The notes beneath the pieces were generated by a model. It was not told where the DNA came from, did not search any database, and saw only the letters and a program-made list of their open reading frames with translations. Of a stretch of 64,000 nt of DNA, positions 47,501 through 52,262 are shown piece after piece (the stretch's first letter is position 1; each line of letters begins with the position of its first letter). The position numbers were made by a program, and so were the translations under genes. Source of the stretch: Ampullaceana balthica (lineage: Eukaryota; Mollusca; Gastropoda; Lymnaeidae); contig CALYLW010000541.1 in assembly GCA_944989445.1 (NCBI GenBank), positions 558,001 through 622,000 on the forward strand. The letters run 5' to 3'.

Positions 47501-47862
47501 ATTGAAGAATTCTATATTTAACTATTATCCAGATGAAAAAGAAACCAGCACAGATCAAATCAGAACCTGGACGACCTTTGTTGACCATGCATCGGCTTCG
47601 GTCACTTGCGGAGCTCCAACCTTTCTTCCACACGCTCTGTCACAGCACGGATTGTCAGCGCAACAACCTGGCTGGTGTGCCGGTCAAAGAGGGATTGGCC
47701 AATGGAAGACGGGCCAAGCCAGTGGCCACACCGGACGGCAAACTGTCAGCTGTCAGGGGAGTGGGGAAAGGAGAAAAAGATGACGTCACGCCCTCGGCTT
47801 TGTCCAGCAGGGAGTACATTGAGAATTTGATGGAGTCTGACTTTTTGGAAACACTCAGCTGA
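11394..47862 (+). CDS. DOP1 (Dopey) large scaffold protein, whole gene
   Basis: DOP1 is a conserved cytosolic protein of the trans-Golgi/endosome system. It acts with MON2 in endosome-to-Golgi traffic and, in some animals, links cargo to kinesin. The gene has 29 coding exons: 11394-11540, 12676-13028, 13312-13501, 14373-14681, 15022-15486, 15716-17231, 17434-17696, 18221-18373, 18633-18736, 19352-19504, 19748-20913, 21588-21775, 24368-24754, 25340-25581, 26239-26449, 26690-26869, 27850-27963, 28862-29002, 29684-29847, 30544-30755, 35199-35296, 35965-36074, 36508-36719, 36851-37003, 37198-37334, 40843-40898, 46595-46760, 46957-47092 and 47533-47862. A candidate microexon lies at 43953. All introns are GT-AG with compatible phases except at the frame breaks. 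The Dopey N-terminal domain is encoded by exons 1-5, a long acidic low-conservation linker by exons 6 and 11, and the helical C-terminal region by exons 12-29. The total of about 2,690 codons fits a family of roughly 2,400-2,500 residues with an enlarged linker. Frame breaks in exons 5, 6, 7 and 27 probably reflect consensus errors. Recognition is from memory of vertebrate DOP1A/B and is very secure. Confidence 0.93.
12676..13028 (+). CDS. DOP1 coding exon 2
   Basis: Follows a strong TTTTTTTCTCTCTAG acceptor. Encodes [20 protein letters not shown] and [11 protein letters not shown], then [14 protein letters not shown] and [13 protein letters not shown], the most conserved block of the Dopey N-terminal domain. 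Ends in phase 2 with GAG AG|GTAAC. Confidence 0.93.
13312..13501 (+). CDS. DOP1 coding exon 3
   Basis: Completes the split Arg codon and encodes [13 protein letters not shown] and [20 protein letters not shown], ending DIDLM before GTACTG. This corresponds to the vertebrate 'TNMLLEKV...SPAVRLPGITYVLAHLN...MEDQL' segment. Confidence 0.92.
14052..14156. repeat. Perfect inverted repeat in DOP1 intron 3
   Basis: Two 49-base arms (14052-14100 and 14108-14156) are exact reverse complements separated by 7 bases (TATTTAA). The arms contain AGAGGACAACTTTAAAAACT. Perfect arms imply a recent origin or a fold-back artefact. It lies in an intron that is otherwise featureless. Confidence 0.9.
14373..14681 (+). 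CDS. DOP1 coding exon 4
   Basis: Acceptor ATCGCAG, phase 0. Encodes [20 protein letters not shown] and [19 protein letters not shown], both signature DOP1 strings, then a Ser/Thr-rich loop and DNQYFQ before GTTTGG. Confidence 0.93.
15022..15486 (+). CDS. DOP1 coding exon 5 with compensating frame breaks
   Basis: Encodes [35 protein letters not shown] and [11 protein letters not shown] in the entry frame. Conserved sequence then continues in the +1 frame ([19 protein letters not shown]), and the entry frame returns for [20 protein letters not shown]. The first break lies between about 15212 and 15310, the second between about 15380 and 15412 in an A-rich stretch. The exon is exactly 465 bases, so the two breaks cancel. 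Donor TTG|GTAAGT, phase 0. Most likely two one-base consensus errors. Confidence 0.85.
15716..17231 (+). CDS. DOP1 coding exon 6, large linker exon
   Basis: Starts [20 protein letters not shown] and [13 protein letters not shown], as in vertebrate DOP1, then enters a long acidic, Ser-rich linker. The frame shifts +1 at a T6 run (15927-15932), returns at an A8 run (16033-16040), shifts +1 at an extra T (16383) inside a 30-bp repeat, and returns between about 16530 and 16580. The net shift is zero. The downstream part contains [19 protein letters not shown] and [20 protein letters not shown], which resume the conserved fold. Ends in phase 1 at AAAG|GTTAGA. Confidence 0.85.
16199..16472 (+). repeat. 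Coding 30-bp minisatellite (decapeptide repeat) in DOP1
   Basis: Nine tandem copies of a 30-base unit encode [10 protein letters not shown] or [15 protein letters not shown] decapeptides within the exon 6 linker. The period is exactly 30 except for one 31-base step after the sixth copy (extra T at 16383), which breaks the frame. Units differ only at the Gly/Ser codon (GGC/AGC). The repeat looks recently amplified. Confidence 0.9.
17434..17696 (+). CDS. DOP1 coding exon 7 with compensating frame breaks
   Basis: Opens [20 protein letters not shown], then moves to the +1 frame for [19 protein letters not shown], a conserved DOP1 string. The break lies at about 17485-17510. At the 3' end the run TTTT at 17688-17691 gives a phase that would put a stop in exon 8. 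One more T would give DFYQ and restore the conserved join to VVASELW, so a missing T is likely. Confidence 0.82.
18089..18089. other. Single ambiguous base (N)
   Basis: One undetermined base inside a repeat-derived stretch of DOP1 intron 7 (about 17930-18160). That stretch ends in a hAT-like GGACCACTG terminus. Confidence 0.95.
18221..18373 (+). CDS. DOP1 coding exon 8
   Basis: Encodes [15 protein letters not shown], then [20 protein letters not shown] and VCEDVIG. The 'HHQRxVELFxxLHxLxPxxxxCED' pattern is diagnostic for DOP1. Fifty-one codons, phase 0, donor GAG|GTATT. Confidence 0.93.
18633..18736 (+). CDS. DOP1 coding exon 9
   Basis: Encodes [20 protein letters not shown] and RSPRTFD, matching the conserved 'AxFxVLWHLTR...RSFDRSLF' block, which spans exons 9-10. 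Phase 2 end. Confidence 0.92.
19000..19167. repeat. Short TIR repeat, CAATGTTCCCT type
   Basis: Bounded by CAATGTTCCCTCTAA and TTAAAGGGGACATTG, imperfect inverted ends, with internal CTGCGCGGT repeats. A related copy in the opposite orientation lies at about 37911-38117. A small non-autonomous element in DOP1 intron 9. Confidence 0.55.
19352..19504 (+). CDS. DOP1 coding exon 10
   Basis: Encodes [33 protein letters not shown] and [14 protein letters not shown]. The vertebrate counterpart is 'SLFIMLDSL...AWLNQVLQRHDIARVLEPLLLLLLHP'. Enters and leaves in phase 2. Confidence 0.93.
19748..20913 (+). CDS. DOP1 coding exon 11, acidic linker
   Basis: One unbroken frame of about 388 codons. It begins [20 protein letters not shown], includes [12 protein letters not shown], a Glu-rich stretch ([19 protein letters not shown]) and Ser/Asp-rich segments, then [20 protein letters not shown], which resumes the conserved helical part. 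The intact frame contrasts with exons 5-7. Confidence 0.93.
21588..21775 (+). CDS. DOP1 coding exon 12
   Basis: Encodes [16 protein letters not shown], then [20 protein letters not shown] and ELLGNKM before GTGAGG. Resembles the vertebrate 'GRNFF...YYMRSYYP...DLIGN' segment. Phase 0 end. Confidence 0.92.
21790..21937. repeat. Three-arm hairpin just inside DOP1 intron 12
   Basis: Arms 21840-21886 and 21891-21937 are reverse complements over 47 bases with one mismatch and a 4-base loop (TTTC). A third, more diverged copy in the orientation of the right arm lies at 21790-21836, so the central arm can pair with either side. It begins 14 bases past the exon 12 donor. Confidence 0.85.
22604..23860. 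mobile_element. Non-autonomous hAT element with tandemly repeated 5' end
   Basis: Ends are TAGGGGTCTACCGATA and its reverse complement TATCGGTAGACCCCTA, flanked by a perfect 8-bp target duplication TTTTAAAA (22596-22603 and 23861-23868), the hAT signature. About four head-to-tail copies of the left 140-155 bases, each beginning with a TAGGG(G)T(C/G)-ACCGAT terminus, occur at 22604, 22762, 22903 and about 23057. The interior is rich in CCGATAT. No transposase is visible. It lies in DOP1 intron 12. Confidence 0.85.
24368..24754 (+). CDS. DOP1 coding exon 13
   Basis: Encodes [20 protein letters not shown], then [20 protein letters not shown] and [17 protein letters not shown]. The 'ISDxLxKCKxQKxxLHCLL' string is strongly conserved in DOP1. 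129 codons, phase 0. Confidence 0.94.
25340..25581 (+). CDS. DOP1 coding exon 14
   Basis: Encodes [20 protein letters not shown], then [20 protein letters not shown] and [20 protein letters not shown]. Acceptor ACTTGTCAG, donor AAAAA|GTATG, phase 2. Confidence 0.93.
26239..26449 (+). CDS. DOP1 coding exon 15
   Basis: Encodes [33 protein letters not shown] and [15 protein letters not shown]. The vertebrate family has 'PPDxxxxLLEGxTxxCHYCLL' here. Phase 0 end. Confidence 0.93.
26690..26869 (+). CDS. DOP1 coding exon 16
   Basis: Encodes [20 protein letters not shown], then KAV and VGDFK before GTTTGT. The 'AR..LL..LPRI...ATLW' helix is typical of the family. Sixty codons, phase 0. Confidence 0.92.
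27291..27545. repeat. Dispersed 250-bp repeat, copy 2
   Basis: Direct copy of 8302-8545 with few differences, lying in DOP1 intron 16. The upstream flank at about 27110-27250 also resembles 12010-12120 (GTACCGTAATT block), so the full repeat unit may extend further. Confidence 0.65.
27850..27963 (+). CDS. DOP1 coding exon 17
   Basis: Encodes [20 protein letters not shown], then [18 protein letters not shown]. '[13 protein letters not shown]...LAAxAxVW' is a recognised DOP1 stretch. Thirty-eight codons, phase 0. Confidence 0.93.
28085..28565. repeat. GC-patch repeat in DOP1 intron 17
   Basis: Contains inverted GCGCGGTAATGCGCGC-like sequence and a CATTTCCGGAAGTCG-type patch, then AT-rich sequence. 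Probably an old transposon fragment. Its ends could not be defined. Confidence 0.3.
28862..29002 (+). CDS. DOP1 coding exon 18
   Basis: The acceptor chosen is TTGCTCTACAG|ACC, because it keeps phase 0; the upstream TTTTCAG at 28827 would bring in a stop. Encodes [20 protein letters not shown] and [15 protein letters not shown], like vertebrate 'SEEQLLLVDL...[19 protein letters not shown]'. Donor AAG|GTGAGC. Confidence 0.9.
29003..29393 (+). repeat. 23-bp minisatellite starting at the exon 18 donor
   Basis: About 17 copies of a 23-base unit (CATACACACCAACCATTGGG core plus CCT). The first unit begins only six bases into intron 18, so the 5' splice site abuts the array. Because 23 is not a multiple of 3, consecutive units rotate through all frames and stay largely open, which creates misleading reading frames. 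Confidence 0.92.
29684..29847 (+). CDS. DOP1 coding exon 19
   Basis: Encodes [37 protein letters not shown] and PALFLLL before CA|GTAAGT, phase 2. Corresponds to 'VPVLQFCYAFLQRL...LNLAPPGYFLLL' of vertebrates. Confidence 0.92.
30544..30755 (+). CDS. DOP1 coding exon 20
   Basis: Encodes [30 protein letters not shown], then [20 protein letters not shown]. '[15 protein letters not shown]' is one of the clearest DOP1 signatures. Ends in phase 1 (GCT G|GTAAAT), 26 bases before a huge minisatellite. Confidence 0.94.
30782..32408 (+). repeat. 25-bp minisatellite of about 64 copies in intron 20
   Basis: The unit is GTTTACCTCCTCCAGCTACT plus GCTCT (25 bases), repeated about 64 times. Sub-variants GTATAAC and GTTTAAC replace GTTTACC, rare at first and frequent from about 31870. 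Every unit carries a pyrimidine-rich tract ending in CAG, like a 3' splice site. The opposite strand carries GAG|GTAAAC, like a 5' splice site. Long stop-free translation across it is a by-product of the repeat. Confidence 0.95.
32937..33487 (+). repeat. 44-bp minisatellite in intron 20
   Basis: About 12.5 copies of a 44-base unit (ATCACAGTCAAGATTGTAGA... ending GGTGATATATT). Units differ mainly at GGTGATAT versus GGTAATAT. The unit junction GTGATATATTATCAC is a near-palindrome. A second array in the same intron as the 25-bp repeat. Confidence 0.92.
34439..35036. mobile_element. MITE with ATAxxACTCGTTC termini
   Basis: The left end ATATTTACTCGTTC...AGCC and the right end GGTCGGCTTGCGAACGAGAATATACAG are imperfect inverted repeats. 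Both are followed inwards by AAGCCGACCCCCC-like blocks or their complement. No coding sequence. Lies in intron 20, about 160 bases before exon 21. Confidence 0.55.
35199..35296 (+). CDS. DOP1 coding exon 21
   Basis: Encodes [19 protein letters not shown], then [14 protein letters not shown]. Acceptor CATTTTAG, phase 1 entry; donor GCAGAA|GTACGT. The donor region is copied twice downstream. Confidence 0.85.
35285..35420 (+). repeat. 41-bp triplication spanning the exon 21 donor
   Basis: Three tandem copies with a 41-base period include the end of the exon (TTATTGGCAGAA) and the donor GTACGTAC, followed by TTAAATCTTTCATCAATTG. Copy junctions at 35297, 35338 and 35379 read AAGTACGT, AGTTACGT and AGGTACGT, so at least two intact donors exist. 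Confidence 0.88.
35965..36074 (+). CDS. DOP1 coding exon 22
   Basis: Encodes [20 protein letters not shown], then [16 protein letters not shown] before AG|GTCAG. Matches 'LAPLLDMIYRSDEKEKAVPLISxLLYxVFPYLxNHS'. Phase 2. Confidence 0.93.
36508..36719 (+). CDS. DOP1 coding exon 23
   Basis: Encodes [20 protein letters not shown], then [20 protein letters not shown] and [16 protein letters not shown]. Corresponds to 'SxxNxPSFRAGCQLLSSLSGYxYTKRAWKKEVFELFMDPxFF'. Phase 1 end. Confidence 0.94.
36851..37003 (+). CDS. DOP1 coding exon 24
   Basis: Encodes [20 protein letters not shown], then [20 protein letters not shown] and IQ. The family pattern is '[38 protein letters not shown]'. Phase 1 at both ends. 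Confidence 0.93.
37198..37334 (+). CDS. DOP1 coding exon 25
   Basis: Encodes [20 protein letters not shown], then [20 protein letters not shown] and IITEM before GTAAGT. The '[23 protein letters not shown]' motif is among the most conserved in DOP1. Confidence 0.95.
37911..38117. repeat. CTGCGCGG repeat, inverted relative of 19000-19167
   Basis: Contains ACCGCGCAGCAGTTTA twice and a CAATGTTTCCCTTTAAGC block, mirroring the repeat in intron 9. It appears to be two partial copies side by side. Confidence 0.5.
38124..38594 (-). pseudogene. N-terminal fragment of a possible piggyBac transposase
   Basis: A 156-codon frame. It begins with a short hydrophobic run, then [39 protein letters not shown], an Asp-rich run ([14 protein letters not shown]) and [20 protein letters not shown]. 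An acidic Ser/Asp-rich N-terminus followed by a Trp-containing segment is common in piggyBac transposases, and the frame lies between TTAA-flanked ends. The catalytic domain is missing, the reading decays into Lys/Phe codons from A/T runs, and similarity to a specific family is not certain. Confidence 0.35.
38762..40245 (+). mobile_element. Pogo/Tigger-like non-autonomous element, complete
   Basis: Starts CAGTCGAAACCGCTTAAGTC and ends with the inverted GGTAAGTGGGTTCTACTG, flanked by TA on both sides (38760-38761 and 40246-40247). About 1.48 kb without a transposase frame, inserted into the piggyBac-like element. An inverted, end-truncated copy occupies 6896-8310. A TA microsatellite lies at about 39125-39170. 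Confidence 0.65.
40843..40898 (+). CDS. DOP1 coding exon 26
   Basis: Encodes [18 protein letters not shown] and leaves in phase 2 (AA|GTAAGT). Acceptor ATGTTCCCCCAG. Only 56 bases. It continues the 'LTSLWPxxxTExxQVxxQxEQ' helix. Confidence 0.9.
40899..46594 (+). other. DOP1 intron 26, long and nearly featureless
   Basis: About 5.7 kb of AT-rich sequence with homopolymer runs. Apart from the candidate microexon at 43953 I see no coding exon, defined transposon ends or large tandem array. The short open frames here are AT-rich and lack coding character. Confidence 0.6.
43953..43976 (+). CDS. Candidate DOP1 microexon between exons 26 and 27
   Basis: Twenty-four bases bounded by a pyrimidine-rich acceptor (ATAACTCTAG) and a donor (AGCAG|GTACAT). 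It accepts phase 2, encodes (N)EYLRTRS and leaves in phase 2, so inclusion or skipping keeps the frame into exon 27. It could be a constitutive or alternative cassette. Splice logic supports it, but I do not recognise the peptide. Confidence 0.4.
46595..46760 (+). CDS. DOP1 coding exon 27 with a one-base frame break
   Basis: The entry frame gives [19 protein letters not shown]. The +1 frame then gives [20 protein letters not shown] and [12 protein letters not shown], the strongly conserved segment. The break falls at about 46640-46665, probably at GGTTTTAAATGC. Here the break is not compensated within the exon; the following exon joins correctly to the second frame (QL-YRWAFV). Confidence 0.82.
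46799..46889. repeat. Hairpin filling DOP1 intron 27
   Basis: Arms 46799-46840 and 46848-46889 are reverse complements over 42 bases with about three mismatches and a 7-base loop. The intron is only 196 bases long, so the hairpin brings donor and acceptor closer together. Confidence 0.85.
46957..47092 (+). CDS. DOP1 coding exon 28
   Basis: Encodes [20 protein letters not shown], then [15 protein letters not shown] before GTAATT. Matches 'QIYRWAFVPE...FxPHxxRI'. Phase 0 end. Confidence 0.93.
47111..47314. mobile_element. 200-bp MITE in DOP1 intron 28
   Basis: Inverted ends ACCGTATATACTTGAGCGTA and CTTATGCTCAAGTATATATGGT enclose about 200 bases. It begins 18 bases after the exon 28 donor. No coding potential. 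Confidence 0.8.
47533..47862 (+). CDS. DOP1 terminal coding exon 29
   Basis: Acceptor ATTATCCAG, phase 0. Encodes [20 protein letters not shown], a Lys/Gly-rich loop and [18 protein letters not shown] followed by TGA at 47860. The 'L...HRIxSLxxLxPFF' helix and an acidic 'EEDFLE' type C-terminus agree with the family. Confidence 0.92.
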   Translation: MKKKPAQIKSEPGRPLLTMHRLRSLAELQPFFHTLCHSTDCQRNNLAGVPVKEGLANGRRAKPVATPDGKLSAVRGVGKGEKDDVTPSALSSREYIENLMESDFLETLS

Positions 47863-49558
47863 GATTTTTGGTGGAAGATTTCTTGGATCTAATCTCTCAG
47901 AGCGTGCTCTAAACAGTGACTATGTTAGGGTTTCTTGACTGTGGGTATGTAAGTGTAAGACACATTTACAAACATCCCAGATGCTAATCCATGACCATCA
48001 CAACTATATGAAGTCTAAGCAATGAAACTTCAGGATAGCAAAAATATAAGAACTGTTTTTAAAGGAAAAAAAAATTAAATTTGTGCATAGACAAATACAT
48101 GTACTCTGCATTGACAAATGAAAATTGAATATAATTCTAAAATAATCTAACTTAATTTTCAGATTTGGATAAAAAATAATTGTTTTTGTTTTCCACGACG
48201 CTTATCACCGCTTGATTATAAATATGCTCATTAAACAAAGTTTCCCACTGACCACTTAAAAATAAATGTGATTGGCCAGTCTTGTGAATCTCTAAATAAA
48301 ATTGAAAAAACATATCCTCGTTGGATGATCCGTTTCAAGCTGTGAGATTTATCAGAAACAAAATGCCTGGTTGCAAATGCTACTGATAAAATCCTAGTAG
48401 GATATGCAGCATAAGACGACTAGTGGAAAATATTATGAGTGAAAGTTTTAATCAGATTCTTAAGTTATATTGTTAAAACAAGGGCCAACTTTGTGGAGTA
48501 ATTACTTTTTTCACCATGTCTTTTGAGAGAAAAGTCTATATGATTAATTGGAAGTTCAAATTATGTTTTTACTGTAAACTTTAAAAGTACGGTCAAATAA
48601 TATAGAATTCCATTATTTAATGCTTAGAGTCTTCATTTTTTTTCCTTGAAATAATTTTAATTTTGCCATAATATTTAACTCTCATTAACCAATCCAGGAA
48701 TTAACTTTTAGAAAAAATGTTTATTTGTTTTTTAATTATTTTTTGAAAACGATATTTTATTTTTTGGTTGGTTGATATGTTACTATTATTAAATTGTATT
48801 CTTTTCAAAGCTATCAATAGATTTTCGTAACATTCTTAATTGCCAGAATAATTATATGTAATTATACATACTTTGAGAAAACAAATGTTATTCATTAAAG
48901 AGAATATAAAGTATTTTTTTAAAATGCATATTTGATTGGTATTAATTCATTGAGAATCCTTGGTTCTAGTTATTTTGTTTCTTTTATTGTAACTTTAAAT
49001 GATATGCCTTTCTGTAAACATTACATTTTAGTTTTTTTAAAGATTTTCTTTTTTAATATTGAATCCTTGAGAATGATATTTCACTGTAAAATATGACAAG
49101 CGAAACACTCCTTTCTATAGAACATAGGTTATGTCATTGTTGGGGCTCTGAAAAAAATTTCCCAACAGTTTCTACATTGTTATTGAAAGATATCAGCAAT
49201 AAGATTTGTCCAGTCATGAAGATGGTGTTTTTCTATGTCACTAACAAAAGTATTGAATGTGTGCAATAATTATTGTACATGTAAGTAACTCACATCTTGC
49301 TGATGGCAATCATGCTATACCCATTTGGCACATGCATTTAATTTCCATTTCCCAGTGTTTCTTTTGTTTCACACCATCCTTACTCCATACTACAAAATGT
49401 GTTTCATATAGAAAGATATACAAAAAATGTACATGTTTCATTTGAACAACTTATATTATCAACCACATTTAGAAAATACACACACACACACAGATACACT
49501 GACAAAAAGGAATATTTAAAAAAAATAATTAATTCACTCATTAGCCCAACAAGATGAC
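47863..49558 (+). other. DOP1 3' flank, probable 3' UTR
   Basis: AT-rich sequence after the stop, with AATAAA at 48261-48266 and 48295-48300, either of which could be a poly(A) signal. A short CA repeat lies at about 49480. No further coding sequence is recognised. Confidence 0.5.
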
Positions 49559-49566
49559 CCTTAGAG

Positions 49567-49866
49567 CAGTGCTACTCAAAGTGGTGGTCCGCGGACCGGT
49601 GCCGGTCCGTGAGCCATCCGCCACCGGTCCGCAGGGTTATCAAGATAGGAATGAAAAATCAAATTATAATCCTCCATTTGCAGCCATTAATAATAACTCT
49701 ATAGAATATGTCTAATTTTTGGCTATAAGCACATATACTGAAACAAATAAAATAAAATAAATTACAATTCGCTACCACATCAGAACAGGAAAAATACCAC
49801 ACCAGTCCCTGGTGCAATGGAAAAATACCTGCAGGTCTGCCATATTAAAAAGTTTGAGAAGCACTG
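49567..49866. mobile_element. hAT MITE, 300 bp, complete
   Basis: Ends CAGTGCTACTCAAAGT and AGTTTGAGAAGCACTG with a perfect 8-bp duplication CCTTAGAG (49559-49566 and 49867-49874). The inner part has GGTCCGCGGACCGG, a common hAT MITE motif. No coding sequence. Confidence 0.9.
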
Positions 49867-49874
49867 CCTTAGAG

Positions 49875-51330
49875 GATCAACTGTTTCTCTCATTCTGCAA
49901 CTACATTATTCCCTCCTATAGTGTATGAGTTGTGATCCATTCCACAGAGTGGCCCATGGCTAACCAAAACTACACTTGTATTGTCTTAGAATAATTATGG
50001 CACCCTAAATAAACATGAGCATAAGGCAATTATTATCAATCACATTTAACTCATCCATCTTGTTTCTTACACCATATATTTAAACAATTAATACTGCGAA
50101 GTGTTTCTGGTGTTATTGTGGGTTTTTTTTGGCATCATCAGTAATATTTCAAGCACTACAAAGATTTTTTTGTGGTTAAGTTTTGCTCATTTGAAGAAAA
50201 AATCCAAATTCTCTGTGTATTGTCAACAGTCCTTTTATTTTTATTTTCAAATGGATAACATTTACATTGCACCGATCATGTCTTTCTCATGTTATGTTTT
50301 TTTATTTTTTCAAATTATGAGGGTTTTATTATTTTATACAATTAACTTTTTCTACAATTGCTTTTTAAGTTTATATTTGTTCAGTTTCATTTTTATCATT
50401 CTTATATTTTTTTCTCCATCAAAAGAAACCATCATTCCATGTTGTCTGGAGTTTTGTAGGATATTTAGATTGTCCACATTTTTCCCAATGGTGCGACTCA
50501 AGGCCTAATGTGAGCCGTGCACATTTCATTGTGTCATTACTATTATTGTAACTTTACTGATATGTAAGCTTATAAAGCTGATACGACGACGTGCTTCCAG
50601 TTTTATTGGCCTTAAAAACCTTGGCCAACATGATTCCATCGTAAGATATATTTATCCAATGTTTGTATCAACCTTGTATTTTGAAAGCTTCATTTATAAA
50701 TTCCATATCTTCTCTTTTCAAATGATTTTACTCTCCATCTCACAACTATGTTAATTGAATACATTTAAAACAAATGTAATGCCGGTATAAGGTTAAAGTT
50801 CATGTAACATCATAAAAAAAATTATTTTGAAAGGTGATATTTTCATTTCATCAAAAATAATTTTCTTCCAATTTTATTATAGCTTGATTACGTTCTTCAA
50901 TATTTTTGTGAGGACCAGGTGAATGAATGGCAACTTGCAACCTCATGTATACCACACTCTCTAACAGAAAATGCATTCCAGTTTCCATGGCAACAACTCA
51001 ATTGTGTTTTTCTTATTACTCATTTCCAAGGTGGAAATGTGATTACATTTCAAGTAATAGTGTTGATTTTTTTCAATAACTTATAAATTATTGCCCAGCT
51101 GTGATTATTCATATGTAGGTTGTGATGACCTCAGTAGGTCAAATTGCGCTGGCTGTTTTTAATTCTTGACAAGTGATTTCAATTGAAAGCTACATGTACA
51201 AAAATGGCAAAATGTTTCATGATGCTCCTAGTGCTCTGATGATTTTGACAATTATTTTTCCTAAATGGTATAAAAAAAATAATTCTGCACTACACTGTAA
51301 CATCTACAAAGAACAATAAAAATAAAGTCT
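49875..51330. other. Intergenic sequence without recognised gene
   Basis: AT-rich. The frame at 50101-50508 is Phe/Leu/Ile-rich from T-runs and has no recognisable protein features. Confidence 0.6.
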
Positions 51331-51338
51331 TACTAGAG

Positions 51339-51536
51339 CAGTGGTTCTTAACCTTGTTGGAGGTACTGAACCCCACTAGTACATGTAGTTTCATATGCTC
51401 ATTCACCAAACCATTCTTAATAGGAAAAATAATATATGATTTTTTTTCTAACCTTTTTTTCTTGACCTCTGCCGAACCACTGAGACTGACTCACCGAACC
51501 CCTGGGGTTCGATCGAACCCAGATTAAGAACCACTG
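51339..51536. mobile_element. hAT MITE, 198 bp, complete
   Basis: Ends CAGTGGTTCTTAACCT and AGATTAAGAACCACTG with an 8-bp duplication differing at one base (TACTAGAG, TACTAGAT). Inside is the CTGAACCCC...GAACCCCTGGGGTTCG pattern common in such elements. Confidence 0.88.
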
Positions 51537-51984
51537 TACTAGATTAAGAAACAATTTTTCTAATTTTCAAACATTAGGGTACAGCTGTATTAAAATGTTT
51601 ACCAGGTGTATGACTATCTTGATACTTGATGTACATTATTAAGCATTGAAACTAATTTATACATAGATATCGGTGATGATTATCTTACCATTTATTCATG
51701 TTTGAACAATCTGAATTCTGTGTGTACAAATATGATGTCCTGAACAAGGCTGTGATAAAGAGTTGGGCCATCAGCAAACTAGATAGTGATTTATTAGTCA
51801 GATAATTGTTTAGATAGAAAGAAAGAAGCCTTAGAATTTTTGAATAAAAAGAAGTCAAAATATTCCACCCTATTAGTATTAAGAATGCTTCACTTATGTT
51901 ATAGAACCTTGTCTTTGCTAGTCGAACTCAATTGTTAGAATACATGTAGTTTGATTTTTTTAATTAATGTGCAATTTTATTTTA

Positions 51985-52262
51985 GGTCTTCTTCTTCTTC
52001 TTTGTTCTCAAAATCTTTTGATAGAGGATTTAGACAGCAAGTCCCATATTTGTGATGAACTGCGCTGTGGCTGTCAGTTGGTCCAGTCCACCATAGTTTG
52101 TCATCGAGGGTAGCTTCCTGGGGCCATATGTCTGTCCGGGTATGGTGATACAGAGGGCAGTTTTGGAGAACATGTTCCGCAGCGGCACATTTCGCTTTCT
52201 CCAATTTGAAGTTTGCGGAACATGTGTTGCCTAAGTTTGTTGTGACCCGTCCTTAGCCTGAA
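51985..52262 (-). pseudogene. LINE 3' fragment (post-RT / RNase H-proximal)
   Basis: The minus strand reads FRLRTGHNKLRQHMFRKLQI and GESEMCRC, then after a frameshift AEHVLQNCPLYHHTRTDIWP and a stretch ending in a GAAGAAGAAG tail. This is the Cys/His-containing C-terminus of a Jockey/CR1-type LINE ('RLRTGHxxLxxHM...CPCG...TxEHVLxxCPLYxxxR'). Only the 3' end is present and it is frameshifted. Confidence 0.75.

Noticed and set aside
50101..50508. 135-codon hydrophobic frame
   Set aside because: Composition follows T-rich sequence; no motif, splice or homology support.
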